From positions 4,242,501 through 4,306,500 of the forward strand of contig NZ_CP157743.1 in NCBI RefSeq assembly GCF_030717995.2: a stretch of 64,000 nucleotides of DNA, written 5' to 3'. The position numbers were made by a program, and so were the translations under genes. Origin of the DNA: Methylomarinum sp. Ch1-1 (GTDB lineage Bacteria; Pseudomonadota; Gammaproteobacteria; Methylococcales; Methylomonadaceae). Below, in pieces: positions 34,414-43,194 of this stretch (position 1 is its first letter; each line of letters begins with the position of its first letter). The notes beneath the pieces were generated by a model. The model ran no database searches and was not told where the DNA came from. It was given only the letters and a program-made list of their open reading frames with translations.

Positions 34414-35634
34414 ATGCCTGTTTTCAGTTATACGGCCCGCGACCGAAGCGGCCAGCAACGTAACGATTCGATCGAAAGCCCTTCCCGCGAGGCGGCGATC
34501 GCCAACTTGCGCGGTCAAGGTTTGCTGCCGTTGCGGATCACCGAAGTCAAAAACAAAACAGACGGTTCCGCGTCCTTCAGCTGGAATCCGCTGGATTACC
34601 GTTCCATCCGTCCCGATGACATCGAACATGAATTTCACCAGATGGCGGTGATGCTGCGCAGCGGTATCAGCTTGATGGACGCGTTGAACATGACCGCCCG
34701 CCATTGCCGCATCGGCGCCCGCCCCACCTGGCAGGACCTGACCAAGCGGATTCAGCAAGGCAGTTCCTTCACCGAAGCCCTGTCTGAGCACAAAATCTTC
34801 ACCAACTTCACGATACAACTGGTTCGCGTCGGCGAACAGACCGGGCATCTGAATACCGTCATGGATCAGGCGGCAGAAGAAATGAAGGCCAACCGCAAGC
34901 TGAAAAAACAAATCATGACCGCCTTGCGCTATCCCGCTTTCACGTTGCTGTTTGCGATCGGCCTGGTGGTTTTCATGCTGACCAGCATCATTCCGGAAAT
35001 CAAGAAGCTGCTGCAGATCATGGGCAAGCCGATGCCGCCGATCACCCAGGCGCTAATCGATATATCCGACTGGTTTCTGGCCAACGGCATTTATGTTGGC
35101 GTGTTGATAGGCGGCATTTTATTCAGTTTCATCGCCCTTTATCAGGTTCCCAGAAGCCGCTGGTGGATAGACAGAATTAGCCTGAAACTACCGGTGTTAG
35201 GCTATGTCTTGCGCCTGTCCGGGACGGTGCTGTTCGCCCGCGCGATGGGGCTGCTGCTGCGCAGCGGCGTGGTCATCGTCGAGGCGCTGGAGACGATGGA
35301 GAAACTGCATGGCAATCACTACATGGCCAGCAAGGTGCGCATGGCCCGCAATCGGGTCATGCAAGGCTCGTCGTTGACGGAACCGTTGCAGGCCGATACC
35401 GGCTATATGCCATTAATGCTGCAAATGATCCGAGTCGGCGAGAGCTCGGGCACACTGGATGATATTTTGATCGAAATGACTGACTACCATGACGAGCTGT
35501 TGCAACAGGCGATAGCCAAATTAACCGGCATGATCGCGCCGTTGATGACCGTGTTTGTCGGCGGTATCGTCGGCTTTGTCTACGCCGCGTTTTTGGTGGC
35601 GATGTTTTCCGCCGCCGGAGGGAGCCCTTCCTGA
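34414..35634 (+). CDS. PilC/GspF-type inner-membrane platform protein
   Basis: The 406-residue protein has two T2SSF domains and three membrane helices: about 173-195 (FTLLFAIGLVVFMLTSIIPEI), 223-245 and 375-398. Conserved GspF segments are present: FSYTARDRSGQQ at the N-terminus, MAVMLRSGISLMDALNMTA, ALRYPAFTLL, ALETMEKL and MLQMIRVGESSGTLDDIL. This is the platform that the ATPase works against. The stop codon overlaps the next gene's start (TGATG). Confidence 0.94.
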   Translation: MPVFSYTARDRSGQQRNDSIESPSREAAIANLRGQGLLPLRITEVKNKTDGSASFSWNPLDYRSIRPDDIEHEFHQMAVMLRSGISLMDALNMTARHCRIGARPTWQDLTKRIQQGSSFTEALSEHKIFTNFTIQLVRVGEQTGHLNTVMDQAAEEMKANRKLKKQIMTALRYPAFTLLFAIGLVVFMLTSIIPEIKKLLQIMGKPMPPITQALIDISDWFLANGIYVGVLIGGILFSFIALYQVPRSRWWIDRISLKLPVLGYVLRLSGTVLFARAMGLLLRSGVVIVEALETMEKLHGNHYMASKVRMARNRVMQGSSLTEPLQADTGYMPLMLQMIRVGESSGTLDDILIEMTDYHDELLQQAIAKLTGMIAPLMTVFVGGIVGFVYAAFLVAMFSAAGGSPS

Positions 35635-36167
35635 TGAAACGTCTGTCACTCCTGTTATTGCTGTGCCTGGCCCAAAGCGCTATGGCCGAGCATGTCAAAA
35701 ATATCAACCCGAACTATAGCGAAGGCTCCAACCGTAAAGTCGAAAAGCTGAACCAGGCCACCGAGGTCTTGCGCGATCCGCCCCTCGCCTTGGACAAAAT
35801 CAAGCAAACGATTACCGACGCAGGCGACACAAACAAACCGTCATCACCCCCCTCCCCCATCAAGGACCCCACTCAAATCAACGGCAGCTTCAATGATGCC
35901 CTCAGGCGTTTATCGACCAACCGCAGCGGCAACCAATCGGCTAATAAGCTCCCGGAAATATCATTATCGGCGAAGACCTATAGCGAAGACGGCAAGAACA
36001 CATCCGCGATCTTGAGCATCAACGACAAGCTTTATTTCATCAAACCCGGCGGCGGATTTTCCTTCATGCAGGATAACGAGATTTATCAAGTGCAGGTGGA
36101 AAGCATCGACCTTCATTCGGTGCGTATCCGGCTGTTGCCGATGAACGAAATTTTGATTCTACGCTAG
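35634..36167 (+). CDS. PilP/GspC-like periplasmic protein
   Basis: This 177-residue protein has a signal peptide (about 1-18, LSLLLLLCLAQSAMA), a Pro/Ser-rich linker (about 60-80) and a C-terminal ~70-residue beta domain (ISLSAKTYSEDGKNTSAILSINDKL... VRIRLLPMNEILILR) similar in layout to the homology region of GspC/PilP/MshK, which binds the secretin N-domain. It starts at the platform protein's stop codon and lies directly before the secretin. The assignment rests mainly on position and layout. Confidence 0.6.
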   Translation: MKRLSLLLLLCLAQSAMAEHVKNINPNYSEGSNRKVEKLNQATEVLRDPPLALDKIKQTITDAGDTNKPSSPPSPIKDPTQINGSFNDALRRLSTNRSGNQSANKLPEISLSAKTYSEDGKNTSAILSINDKLYFIKPGGGFSFMQDNEIYQVQVESIDLHSVRIRLLPMNEILILR

Positions 36168-36188
36168 ACAGGCAATTCAGGACTTTTT

Positions 36189-38528
36189 ATGAACCGCTTT
36201 TTCAAGAGCAGCCTCCAAGGCGCTTTGATTGTTATTGCTTTAACCCAACCGGCCGTTTGCTGGCCGGCCCAAAGGCCCAATCCGCCCATTATCGAACGCA
36301 TCGAGTTTCACGATATTCCAATGGCGGAGGCCTTGCGGATGTTGTCCGATCAATACAAGCTGAACGTCATCACCTCGCGCAAGGCGGCCGAAGTCAGGGT
36401 GACGATGTTTTTGAACAGGGTCACGCCGGTGGACGTGCTGGAAACGCTGGCGAAAACCTATAATCTTTGGTATCGCAAAGATCCGAACTCGAATATCTAT
36501 CGCATGTATACCGCGGAAGAATTTCGCCTGGGTAATGTAGACGCCAATCGCGAACATGTCGAGGTTTTCACGGCCCGTTATCAGAACGTGCTGTCGATCG
36601 CTTACGCGGTTCAGAATCTCTATCCGGAACGGGTGCAAATGCAGCTGGGCGAGGAGCAGGACGAGATCTATCAGGATTTGCAGAACCGGTTCCGACGTTT
36701 CGATTTGATCGCCGGTCGCAGCACCATCGAAACCGGCTCCGGCAATACTGGAGGCGTCAACAATAACAACAACTTCAATAATAACTCGTCTAATAACCGC
36801 AATAACAACAGCAACAATCGAAACAACAGCAATAACCGATTCGGCGGTTCCGGATCTCAACGCAATAATCAGGGCAATAGGCTTTCCCTGCTCAGTAACG
36901 AAGATCTGCAGGAAAACCTTCAGAACGTCATCAGCGGGGATATTCAGGGCAGAAGAGGTCAAATCACCCAACATATCCAGGAGGATGCGCCGATCTTCCT
37001 GACCCTGCTGAAGAATCAAAACAACATCCTGGTCAGGACCCGCGACCCGATGGCGATCAAGGAAATACAGAATCTGATCCACAACCTGGATAAACCGCCG
37101 ATCACCGTTCTTCTGGAAGTCAAGATCCTCAGCATCGCCTTAAACGACGACTATACCTCGGCGTTCGATTTTTCCCTCGGTAATGACGACATCAACTTTA
37201 CCCAAGGAGACGCTAATTTTTCGTCGCTGGCGACCAACGCCAACACGCTGGCCGCCGACCTGGTTCGCGGCGCACTCGGTGGCCCTTCCGGGCTGGTCGC
37301 CGGCTATGTGTCGAGAAATTTTCAAGCGCGACTGGAACTGCTGGAGGACGAAGGCCGAGTGACCGAATTGGCGACGCCGGTGGTCTCGACCGCCAACCAG
37401 GAAGTCAGCCGCATTACGCTGGCGGAAGAGCGGCCGATCACCGTCGATTTCAATGTATCGAGCAGCAACACGACCGCAACCGGTAGCGGAACGGTGGTCA
37501 ATACCCTTAGAAACGATGCGGTCGTGGAACGCCAGCAAATCGGCACGACGTTGATCATGACGCCGAGCATCAGCAAGGACAACAGCGTCAACCTGAATCT
37601 GTTGATCGATCAGTCTTCGATCAGTCCCATTAAGGGCGAGATCCCGGTCGACACCGGATCGGGCGCCATCGAACAAGTCGAGGTCGATGTGGTTTCGCGC
37701 AAAAGCTTCGCCGGTAATGTCGTCATTCAAAATAACATGCCGATGGCGATCGGCGGCTTGATCACCGAAAAAGCAAGGGACGTCGAGCGAAAAGTCCCTA
37801 TTCTCGGCGATATTCCCTTCATCGGCACGGTGTTCAACGACGAGGTCAGGGAACGCAAACGCGAAGAGCTGATCATCATCATCAAGCCGCATATCATGAG
37901 CAACGGGGAAAGCGACATGCAGTTCAGCAATGAGTTTTTAAACAACAACAGCATCCACCCCTATACCAAGCATCAGGATAGCCTGGATATTTATTCCAAT
38001 GACAGCGGCGAACACAAAAACTACAAACTGGAAAAACCCTATAAGGAATACCGTCTGCAAGATAAGCAAGACTCTCAACGCTGGAACAGTCCGGAGCAGG
38101 AACGAAGACAACGGGACAAATCGGCAAGCCAGCCCAGCGCCGCCCAAGAAACCTATATCGAGCTGACCCGTTATGCGGCCAAGGCGGTCAGATTGCCGGA
38201 GCATGAGCGGGAAAAAGTCGCTCATATCCGTCCCGCTCGACTCGAGCGCACTGACGACGTGGATGTCATAAAAAATAACAGCGGCCAGCTGCGCACGATA
38301 CCGGTCGCCAGCTGGAAAAAAGGCGGCATTCATGTCACCGCGCTGGAGGTGCATAATATTTCCCAGTCGCCGGTCAAGGTGAACCATCGCAGCTTGAAGG
38401 GACGCTGGCTCGCCTCCACTATTGAGGACACGCAGTTGGCGCCTAACTATCAGTTCGGCGATTCCACCTATTTATATCTGGTTTCGTCGCAACCGTTCTG
38501 GGAAATCATGGACAAGGCAGGTCGCTAA
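36189..38528 (+). CDS. Secretin with Asn-rich linker and TraK/TIGR03749-like C-terminal domain
   Basis: The 779-residue protein has a signal peptide, an STN/N0-type domain (IEFHDIPMAEALRMLSDQY, about 38-100), a ~35-residue Asn-rich insert (about 187-222), an N3-like module and a secretin domain (about 300-580) with VPILGDIPFIGTVF and KREELIIIIKPHI. After residue ~650 it continues with TYIELTRYAAKAVRLPEHE, TIPVASWKKGGIHVTALEV and LKGRWLASTIEDTQL...STYLYLVSSQPF. This strongly resembles the C-terminal part of TIGR03749/DUF3438 (TraK-like) proteins of integrative conjugative elements. Such a fusion is unusual for a pilus secretin. It forms the outer-membrane gate of the system. Confidence 0.88.
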   Translation: MNRFFKSSLQGALIVIALTQPAVCWPAQRPNPPIIERIEFHDIPMAEALRMLSDQYKLNVITSRKAAEVRVTMFLNRVTPVDVLETLAKTYNLWYRKDPNSNIYRMYTAEEFRLGNVDANREHVEVFTARYQNVLSIAYAVQNLYPERVQMQLGEEQDEIYQDLQNRFRRFDLIAGRSTIETGSGNTGGVNNNNNFNNNSSNNRNNNSNNRNNSNNRFGGSGSQRNNQGNRLSLLSNEDLQENLQNVISGDIQGRRGQITQHIQEDAPIFLTLLKNQNNILVRTRDPMAIKEIQNLIHNLDKPPITVLLEVKILSIALNDDYTSAFDFSLGNDDINFTQGDANFSSLATNANTLAADLVRGALGGPSGLVAGYVSRNFQARLELLEDEGRVTELATPVVSTANQEVSRITLAEERPITVDFNVSSSNTTATGSGTVVNTLRNDAVVERQQIGTTLIMTPSISKDNSVNLNLLIDQSSISPIKGEIPVDTGSGAIEQVEVDVVSRKSFAGNVVIQNNMPMAIGGLITEKARDVERKVPILGDIPFIGTVFNDEVRERKREELIIIIKPHIMSNGESDMQFSNEFLNNNSIHPYTKHQDSLDIYSNDSGEHKNYKLEKPYKEYRLQDKQDSQRWNSPEQERRQRDKSASQPSAAQETYIELTRYAAKAVRLPEHEREKVAHIRPARLERTDDVDVIKNNSGQLRTIPVASWKKGGIHVTALEVHNISQSPVKVNHRSLKGRWLASTIEDTQLAPNYQFGDSTYLYLVSSQPFWEIMDKAGR

Positions 38529-38529
38529 C

Positions 38530-39621
38530 ATGAAAACCAGTGCGCTTTTTTCCGCAGGATGTCTGATCTTCGCCGTTCATGGCGTGGGCTACGCCGGCAA
38601 TCGCACCATCACCGACGACAATATCAATATCGCGTTTTTTGATCCGGGCGCCGAGCCGGTTGAAGACGAGCCGACGTTGCATATGGTGATTTATCAGGAA
38701 GATGATCAGGCTAAGACTGAAAGCAAAAAGGATAAATACGCTAGTAAGGTCGATGAGCAAAATATCCAAATGGAATTTTATATCAATGGCGGCTATCGCC
38801 AAGATGAGTTGGATTGGAATATTGCTTATCCAACTGGAACGCCCAATATCCTCTCGGAATTAAGCTGGGATGACCTTGAAATTGCCACTTTCGGGCTCGG
38901 TGCAACAATGTATTTGCCGGCTAATTTAGTACTGGATGGAAAATTTACTTATGGCCGTATTTTTAATGGGGACAATCAAGATTCAGACTATTATGGCGAC
39001 AATAGAACCCAAGAATTCTCTCGTTCCAACAATAATGCCGACGAGGGCAGCACGATCGATGCATCCGTTGGTTTAGGCTATCGTTTTAATATCATTCCGT
39101 CATCGCGTCGTTTTAAAAAGCCAACCCTGAGTTTCACTCCCATGGTCGGTTTCTCTTATCACGAGCAGAACTTGAAAATGACGAACGGCAAGCAAACTGT
39201 TCCGTTCAACTATCATTTTGGCGGGCTGGACAGCAGTTATGACGCTACCTGGTACGGGCCCTGGGCAGGTTTCGATAGCGAATTAAGCATCGTGGACCGA
39301 GTCAGCTTTACCACTTCGTTTCAATATCATTATGCCTTTTACGAAGGAACTGCCGATTGGAATTTGAGACAAGATTTTGCTCATCCGGAAAGTTTTAGCC
39401 ATGAGGCCAGAGGTACTGGCTTAGATTTATCGTGGGGTAGTTTGATTCGACTCAATGAAAACTTGCATTTAACCTTATCGGTCGATTACAAAAATTGGAA
39501 AGCCGACAATAAAGGGTTCGATACCACCTATTTATCGGATGGAAGAGTTCTGGAAACTAAGCTTAATGAGGTGAACTGGGAATCATTAGGAGCAAACTTA
39601 GGATTGCAGTTTAATTTTTAA
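38530..39621 (+). CDS. Outer-membrane beta-barrel protein, omptin-like
   Basis: The 363-residue protein has a signal peptide (about 1-22, ending VGYAG), a ~50-residue acidic/Lys-rich N-terminal segment, then amphipathic beta strands ending in LGLQFNF, an outer-membrane insertion signature. Strand-loop patterns (LEIATFGLGATMYLP...FTYGRI and WNLRQDFAHPESF) recall omptin proteases or related barrels, but I cannot place the Asp-Asp/Asp-x-His catalytic set with confidence, so protease activity is doubtful. It starts two bases after the secretin stop. In this operon it may be a surface partner of the pilus or a substrate. Confidence 0.6.
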   Translation: MKTSALFSAGCLIFAVHGVGYAGNRTITDDNINIAFFDPGAEPVEDEPTLHMVIYQEDDQAKTESKKDKYASKVDEQNIQMEFYINGGYRQDELDWNIAYPTGTPNILSELSWDDLEIATFGLGATMYLPANLVLDGKFTYGRIFNGDNQDSDYYGDNRTQEFSRSNNNADEGSTIDASVGLGYRFNIIPSSRRFKKPTLSFTPMVGFSYHEQNLKMTNGKQTVPFNYHFGGLDSSYDATWYGPWAGFDSELSIVDRVSFTTSFQYHYAFYEGTADWNLRQDFAHPESFSHEARGTGLDLSWGSLIRLNENLHLTLSVDYKNWKADNKGFDTTYLSDGRVLETKLNEVNWESLGANLGLQFNF

Positions 39622-39644
39622 GTTTATTTGACGGGTTGATCAAA

Positions 39645-39676
39645 AGCTCTGCGTCTCCGTGATTCTGCGGTTTGAC
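39645..39676. repeat. Half copy of the CTCTGCGGTT hairpin repeat
   Basis: GCTCTGCGTCTCCGTGATTC followed by TGCGGTTTG directly after the barrel gene, marking the downstream edge of the pilus region. A decayed GTAG-type palindrome lies at 39814-39842. Confidence 0.6.
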
Positions 39677-39867
39677 AAACTTTAACAGGCATAGTCGTAG
39701 GTCACGTTGCCGCGTTAGCGGTTACGTGACACTTCAAAGTCATGTGGGGCATGGCCAGCGAACGCTATCGCGCGCCCCAATGCTACTTCCAGTCTAACAG
39801 CCGGTTTGGCCGACCTCTATTCGCGCCGAGGGCGGCGCTCCCACAGAACGGAACATTAGCTTTTTTA

Positions 39868-40677
39868 TTAACCGTCAGCGTCTGAATAACTTGCGCAGAT
39901 TTGATAGAGGTTTTCGACCGCCCGCTTGTCTCGCCCGAAAGTGCAACTCGATTCTCGTCGATGTTCATAATATCGCCCGGTATTTAGTTGGCCGACGGAG
40001 TCGGTCGCTAACCAGACCGGGGTATCGGCGCCCTGATCCGGCGATTCATGGCCGCCGAAACCCAGATTATTGCTTAGGGTGGAATTGACGTCCCCGGGGT
40101 GGCAAGCATTGACGGCGACCTGGTAAGGCGCGAGTTTTTCAGCGAAAGCGACGGTCAGCATACGGTCGGCTTGTTTGGACTGTCGGTAAGCGGCGTCGTT
40201 ATCGTATCTGCGGCGGATAAATTCCAAATCGTCCAAATCCAAACCGCCCGCCCAATAGCTGGCGACATTGACGACACGCGCGGGCGCCGACGCCCTTAAT
40301 ATATCGGAGAATTCGTCGATGAGCCGAAAATAACCCAATACATTGGTGGCGAATTGCATTTCGACGCCTTCCGGCGTTTCCTGTCGGCTGCGCGGCGTGC
40401 AGGCGGCGGCGTTGATCAATACATGCAGTGGCCCGGCCCAGCGCTCCGCCAAGACGCGGATCTGATCATGACGACTCAAATCGGCCAATTCATAACGCAC
40501 CCTTTGATTGCCGCTCGCTCGGGCTATGTCCTGCACCGCTCGTTCCGCCTTATGCCGGTCGCGGCAGACCAGCACCACTTCGGCGTCCTTCGTTTCAGCC
40601 ACTTGCCGGGCAATCGCCTTTCCTATCGCGCCGGTCGCCCCCGTCACCAGAAACACCTTGCCATCAGACTCTTGCAT
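39868..40677 (-). CDS. Short-chain dehydrogenase/reductase, retinol dehydrogenase-like
   Basis: The 269-residue protein has an SDR fold: cofactor loop VTGATGAIGKAIARQVA (TGxxxGxG), VLINAAAC (variant of NNAG), FATNVLGYFRLI, the catalytic serine in NVASYWAGG, and YRQSKQADRML (YxxxK). GGAG lies nine bases before the start. The C-terminal ~40 residues follow the pattern of retinol/protochlorophyllide-type SDRs. Substrate unknown. It is isolated from neighbours by repeats. Confidence 0.85.
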   Translation of the reverse strand: MQESDGKVFLVTGATGAIGKAIARQVAETKDAEVVLVCRDRHKAERAVQDIARASGNQRVRYELADLSRHDQIRVLAERWAGPLHVLINAAACTPRSRQETPEGVEMQFATNVLGYFRLIDEFSDILRASAPARVVNVASYWAGGLDLDDLEFIRRRYDNDAAYRQSKQADRMLTVAFAEKLAPYQVAVNACHPGDVNSTLSNNLGFGGHESPDQGADTPVWLATDSVGQLNTGRYYEHRRESSCTFGRDKRAVENLYQICASYSDADG

Positions 40678-40736
40678 AGTTTAAAACTCCGCTGAAAAAT
40701 TCAAGCCTCGAAAATCTTCATTGCTCAAACCAAGAT

Positions 40737-40962
40737 GTAATTATTCAGCGTAGTTTTATAAGAGGGAGTAGGTTATTGATTTATCGGGCTGTCTGCAACA
40801 GGACGTTGCAGTCAGAGCTTACAGGGAAGTATTCACCCAGCACCTAAATTAACGAAGATTATTAATCATAGCCAATAACCTAGGGTATTTAGGTGCTGGG
40901 TGAACGCGTCCCGAGAAATCAATGACCTACTGCCTAAAACCCGAAAGATACTGAATAGTTAC
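40737..40962. mobile_element. MITE-like element family A with nested palindrome, 8-bp target duplication
   Basis: Left end GTAATTATTCAGCG and right end ATACTGAATAGTTAC are flanked by ACCAAGAT at 40729-40736 and 40963-40970. The body matches 7833-8090 but is shortened internally and carries a 73-base palindrome at 40832-40904. A decayed GTAG-type palindrome lies just downstream at about 41001-41028. The rest of the gap to the LOG gene (to 41284) shows nothing clear. Confidence 0.85.
40832..40904. mobile_element. Nested 73-bp palindromic element (ends TTCACCCAGCACCTAAAT)
   Basis: Arms TTCACCCAGCACCTAAAT and ATTTAGGTGCTGGGTGAA are perfect inverse complements of 18 bases. The central 37 bases are the reverse orientation of the centre seen at 50901 and 58800. 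The matching empty site is in the copy at 7833-8090. Confidence 0.85.
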
Positions 40963-41284
40963 ACCAAGATTATCTTAGGAACCCGGGCCGAATGAAGCTT
41001 TTCGCGCCGAGGGCGGAGCTCCTAACGGCATTGTGATCCAAAGCCGGACGGAGTTTGCAACTTTTCACCGATTACTTCATCGCAGGAAACGTTGCCCACG
41101 CCCTCGTATTCCGGCGCGACTCAATTTGCTGTGCTTCATTTTATTCAGCCAACCTACACAAATTTAAGACATCCCGCAATATGTGTATAACGATGTGCAT
41201 ATAACCCAGAAGTTTCAATCGATTGTAGATTACCTTATTCCGACCTACAATAAATGCCGTAAACTAAATCTTACGCCAACCGAT

Positions 41285-41887
41285 ATGAAAGAAAACATCA
41301 AGCCTATAAAAAGTCTCTGCGTTTATTGCGGCTCCAGTCCCGGCCGGCTTGACGCTTATGCCGAATCGGCCCGCATTTTGGCCGAAGCGCTGGTCAGACG
41401 AAACATTCGCCTGGTTTACGGCGGCGCCAGCATCGGCGTCATGGGCGAGGTCGCCGATCATGTCTTGCAGCTTGGCGGCGAAGTAGTCGGCGTGATACCG
41501 AAAGCCTTGGCGCATAAAGAAGTCGCGCACAATAAGCTGACCGAATTGCACGTCACGAAATCGATGCATGAGCGCAAGACGATGATGGCCGAACTGTCGG
41601 ATGGTTTTATCGCCCTTCCCGGCGGCATCGGGACGCTGGAGGAATTATTCGAGATTTGGACCTGGGCGCAGCTAGGCTTTCACGCCAAGCCCTGCGGACT
41701 GCTCAATGTCGAAGGTTATTACGACTCTCTGATTCGTTTTCTGGATCACGTACAAGCCGAGCAATTCGTCAAACCGCATCAACGCGCGATGCTGATCGTC
41801 GAAAACGAAGCGGATGTGCTGCTGGACAGATACGCCCGACATCAAGCGCCCGCGGTGCCGCACTGGGTCAATAAAGACGAAACCTGA
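41285..41887 (+). CDS. LOG family protein (nucleoside-5'-monophosphate phosphoribohydrolase type)
   Basis: The 200-residue protein has LOG-family motifs: SLCVYCGSSPG, VYGGASIGVMGEVADHVL, SMHERKTMM and the catalytic PGGIGTLEELFE. Family members cleave nucleoside monophosphates at the N-glycosidic bond; plant-type members activate cytokinins. The ATG at 41285 fits the family start; the frame runs further upstream without similarity. No partner genes are adjacent. Confidence 0.92.
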   Translation: MKENIKPIKSLCVYCGSSPGRLDAYAESARILAEALVRRNIRLVYGGASIGVMGEVADHVLQLGGEVVGVIPKALAHKEVAHNKLTELHVTKSMHERKTMMAELSDGFIALPGGIGTLEELFEIWTWAQLGFHAKPCGLLNVEGYYDSLIRFLDHVQAEQFVKPHQRAMLIVENEADVLLDRYARHQAPAVPHWVNKDET

Positions 41888-41972
41888 GGCCTATAAGAGA
41901 CGCATCGTTGCCGATAACCTCTTCCTTGATACCCTTTAAACGGCATTTTACGAAAAGGCTCGTTGTCCAAAT

Positions 41973-42866
41973 TCAAAATGGCAGTATGACCACCTTGTTT
42001 TGTTTGAACAAAGGAATCAGCACACGCTGACGCTTGGTGTCTACGCCCAGGTCGGCCGGCGCATCCAGCGAATCGGCCAGCGTCGTGAAATTATCGTCTT
42101 TATCCAACGCATAAATGGCCGAGCCTCCCCAACTTGAGATCAGAAAGCGGCCATCTGCCAATTTGACCAAACCGTCCAAGCCGTCATGAGGCGGAGTCGG
42201 CAGGGCTATTTGTCTGCCGGAACGGTCGATGGCGAACATTTTTCCGGAACCGAAGGTGACCACGACCAGCCGGCCGTTATCATCCCAAATGCCGTTCGGA
42301 CGCCCCATGCCTTTGTCCTTGACGATCACTTCGTATTTGCCGCTCGCCCAAACCTTGTATATAGCGTCGCTCCCCGATGGCGCCATGCCTTCGCTCAATC
42401 CGCTGTCGGTCACGTAAACATAATCACCGGCACCCGGGGTAATGCCGTTCAAAAACGTACTACCCTCAATCTTGATCGACTTTTTCTGCTGGCCGTCGGA
42501 CAATGCGAAAACATGCACCTGATCGATGTCTGTGACCCATAAATTATCGCCGACGATGGCCGCCCCCTTGGGCGCATTCAACGTGACGCCGTTGTTTGCG
42601 CCGTCTATCCATTTAAGCTCGATGACCTTGCCGTCGGGCGCAAGCTTGGAAATAAAACCGTTGCCGTCGACCGCCAAGGAGCCGCCGTTGATATTGGTGA
42701 CCAGATAGATATCCCCTGCGGCATCGTATTCGACCGACTCCGGCGTGGCAAAACCTACGTCCGCCACTTCGATGGCTTTGTCACCCTCCGTCGCCAGCGT
42801 CGTTGTCGAAAAGGACAACGCCATCAATAGCGAAGCAAATGTTTTATGCGTTAATGCGGTTTTCAT
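41973..42866 (-). CDS. Exported SMP-30/NHL-type beta-propeller protein
   Basis: This 297-residue protein has a signal peptide (about 1-25, ending TLA) and repeated propeller blades, each with a pattern like PESVEYDAAGDIYLVTNING, PKGAAIVGDNLWVTDIDQVH, LNGITPGAGDYVYVTDSG and RPNGIWDDNGRLVVVTFGSG. That is typical of the SMP-30/gluconolactonase/strictosidine synthase-like clan. Metal-binding residues cannot be assigned by eye. It is periplasmic; substrate unknown. Confidence 0.75.
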   Translation of the reverse strand: MKTALTHKTFASLLMALSFSTTTLATEGDKAIEVADVGFATPESVEYDAAGDIYLVTNINGGSLAVDGNGFISKLAPDGKVIELKWIDGANNGVTLNAPKGAAIVGDNLWVTDIDQVHVFALSDGQQKKSIKIEGSTFLNGITPGAGDYVYVTDSGLSEGMAPSGSDAIYKVWASGKYEVIVKDKGMGRPNGIWDDNGRLVVVTFGSGKMFAIDRSGRQIALPTPPHDGLDGLVKLADGRFLISSWGGSAIYALDKDDNFTTLADSLDAPADLGVDTKRQRVLIPLFKQNKVVILPF

Positions 42867-43194
42867 AGCAATCTCCTGTACTTAGCAGAGTGGCGGATCC
42901 GCTGTGCTTGATCCGCCCTACGAATTTCATGCGATTTATGACGTTGCAGCATGTCGAGCCTTTCGACAACACACGGTTTTATGCCATTTCGGCATCGATT
43001 CACCCTGAGCAATCAAGCGATGTAATTTTATTGACTTTGAACAGAGTATCTACAAAACTGTTCGATCAATACTTTGAGAAACTCGGTCTTCGTCATCGGC
43101 TCGCCCAGGTCCTAAGAGTCAAATACCAGACCGCCCCTCCCATTTAATAACCATCAAGCTGCTGCGTTCAGATCTCTCTATGCTATCGTCAAAA
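42867..43194. other. Intergenic region between the propeller and helicase genes
   Basis: A 328-base gap. It contains a decayed GTAG-type palindrome (about 42893-42925, GGATCCGCTGTGCTTGATCC) and otherwise nothing I recognise. Confidence 0.4.

Noticed and set aside
38530-39621. Calling the barrel an active omptin protease
   Set aside because: The catalytic Asp/Asp and Asp-x-His positions cannot be placed with confidence by eye.
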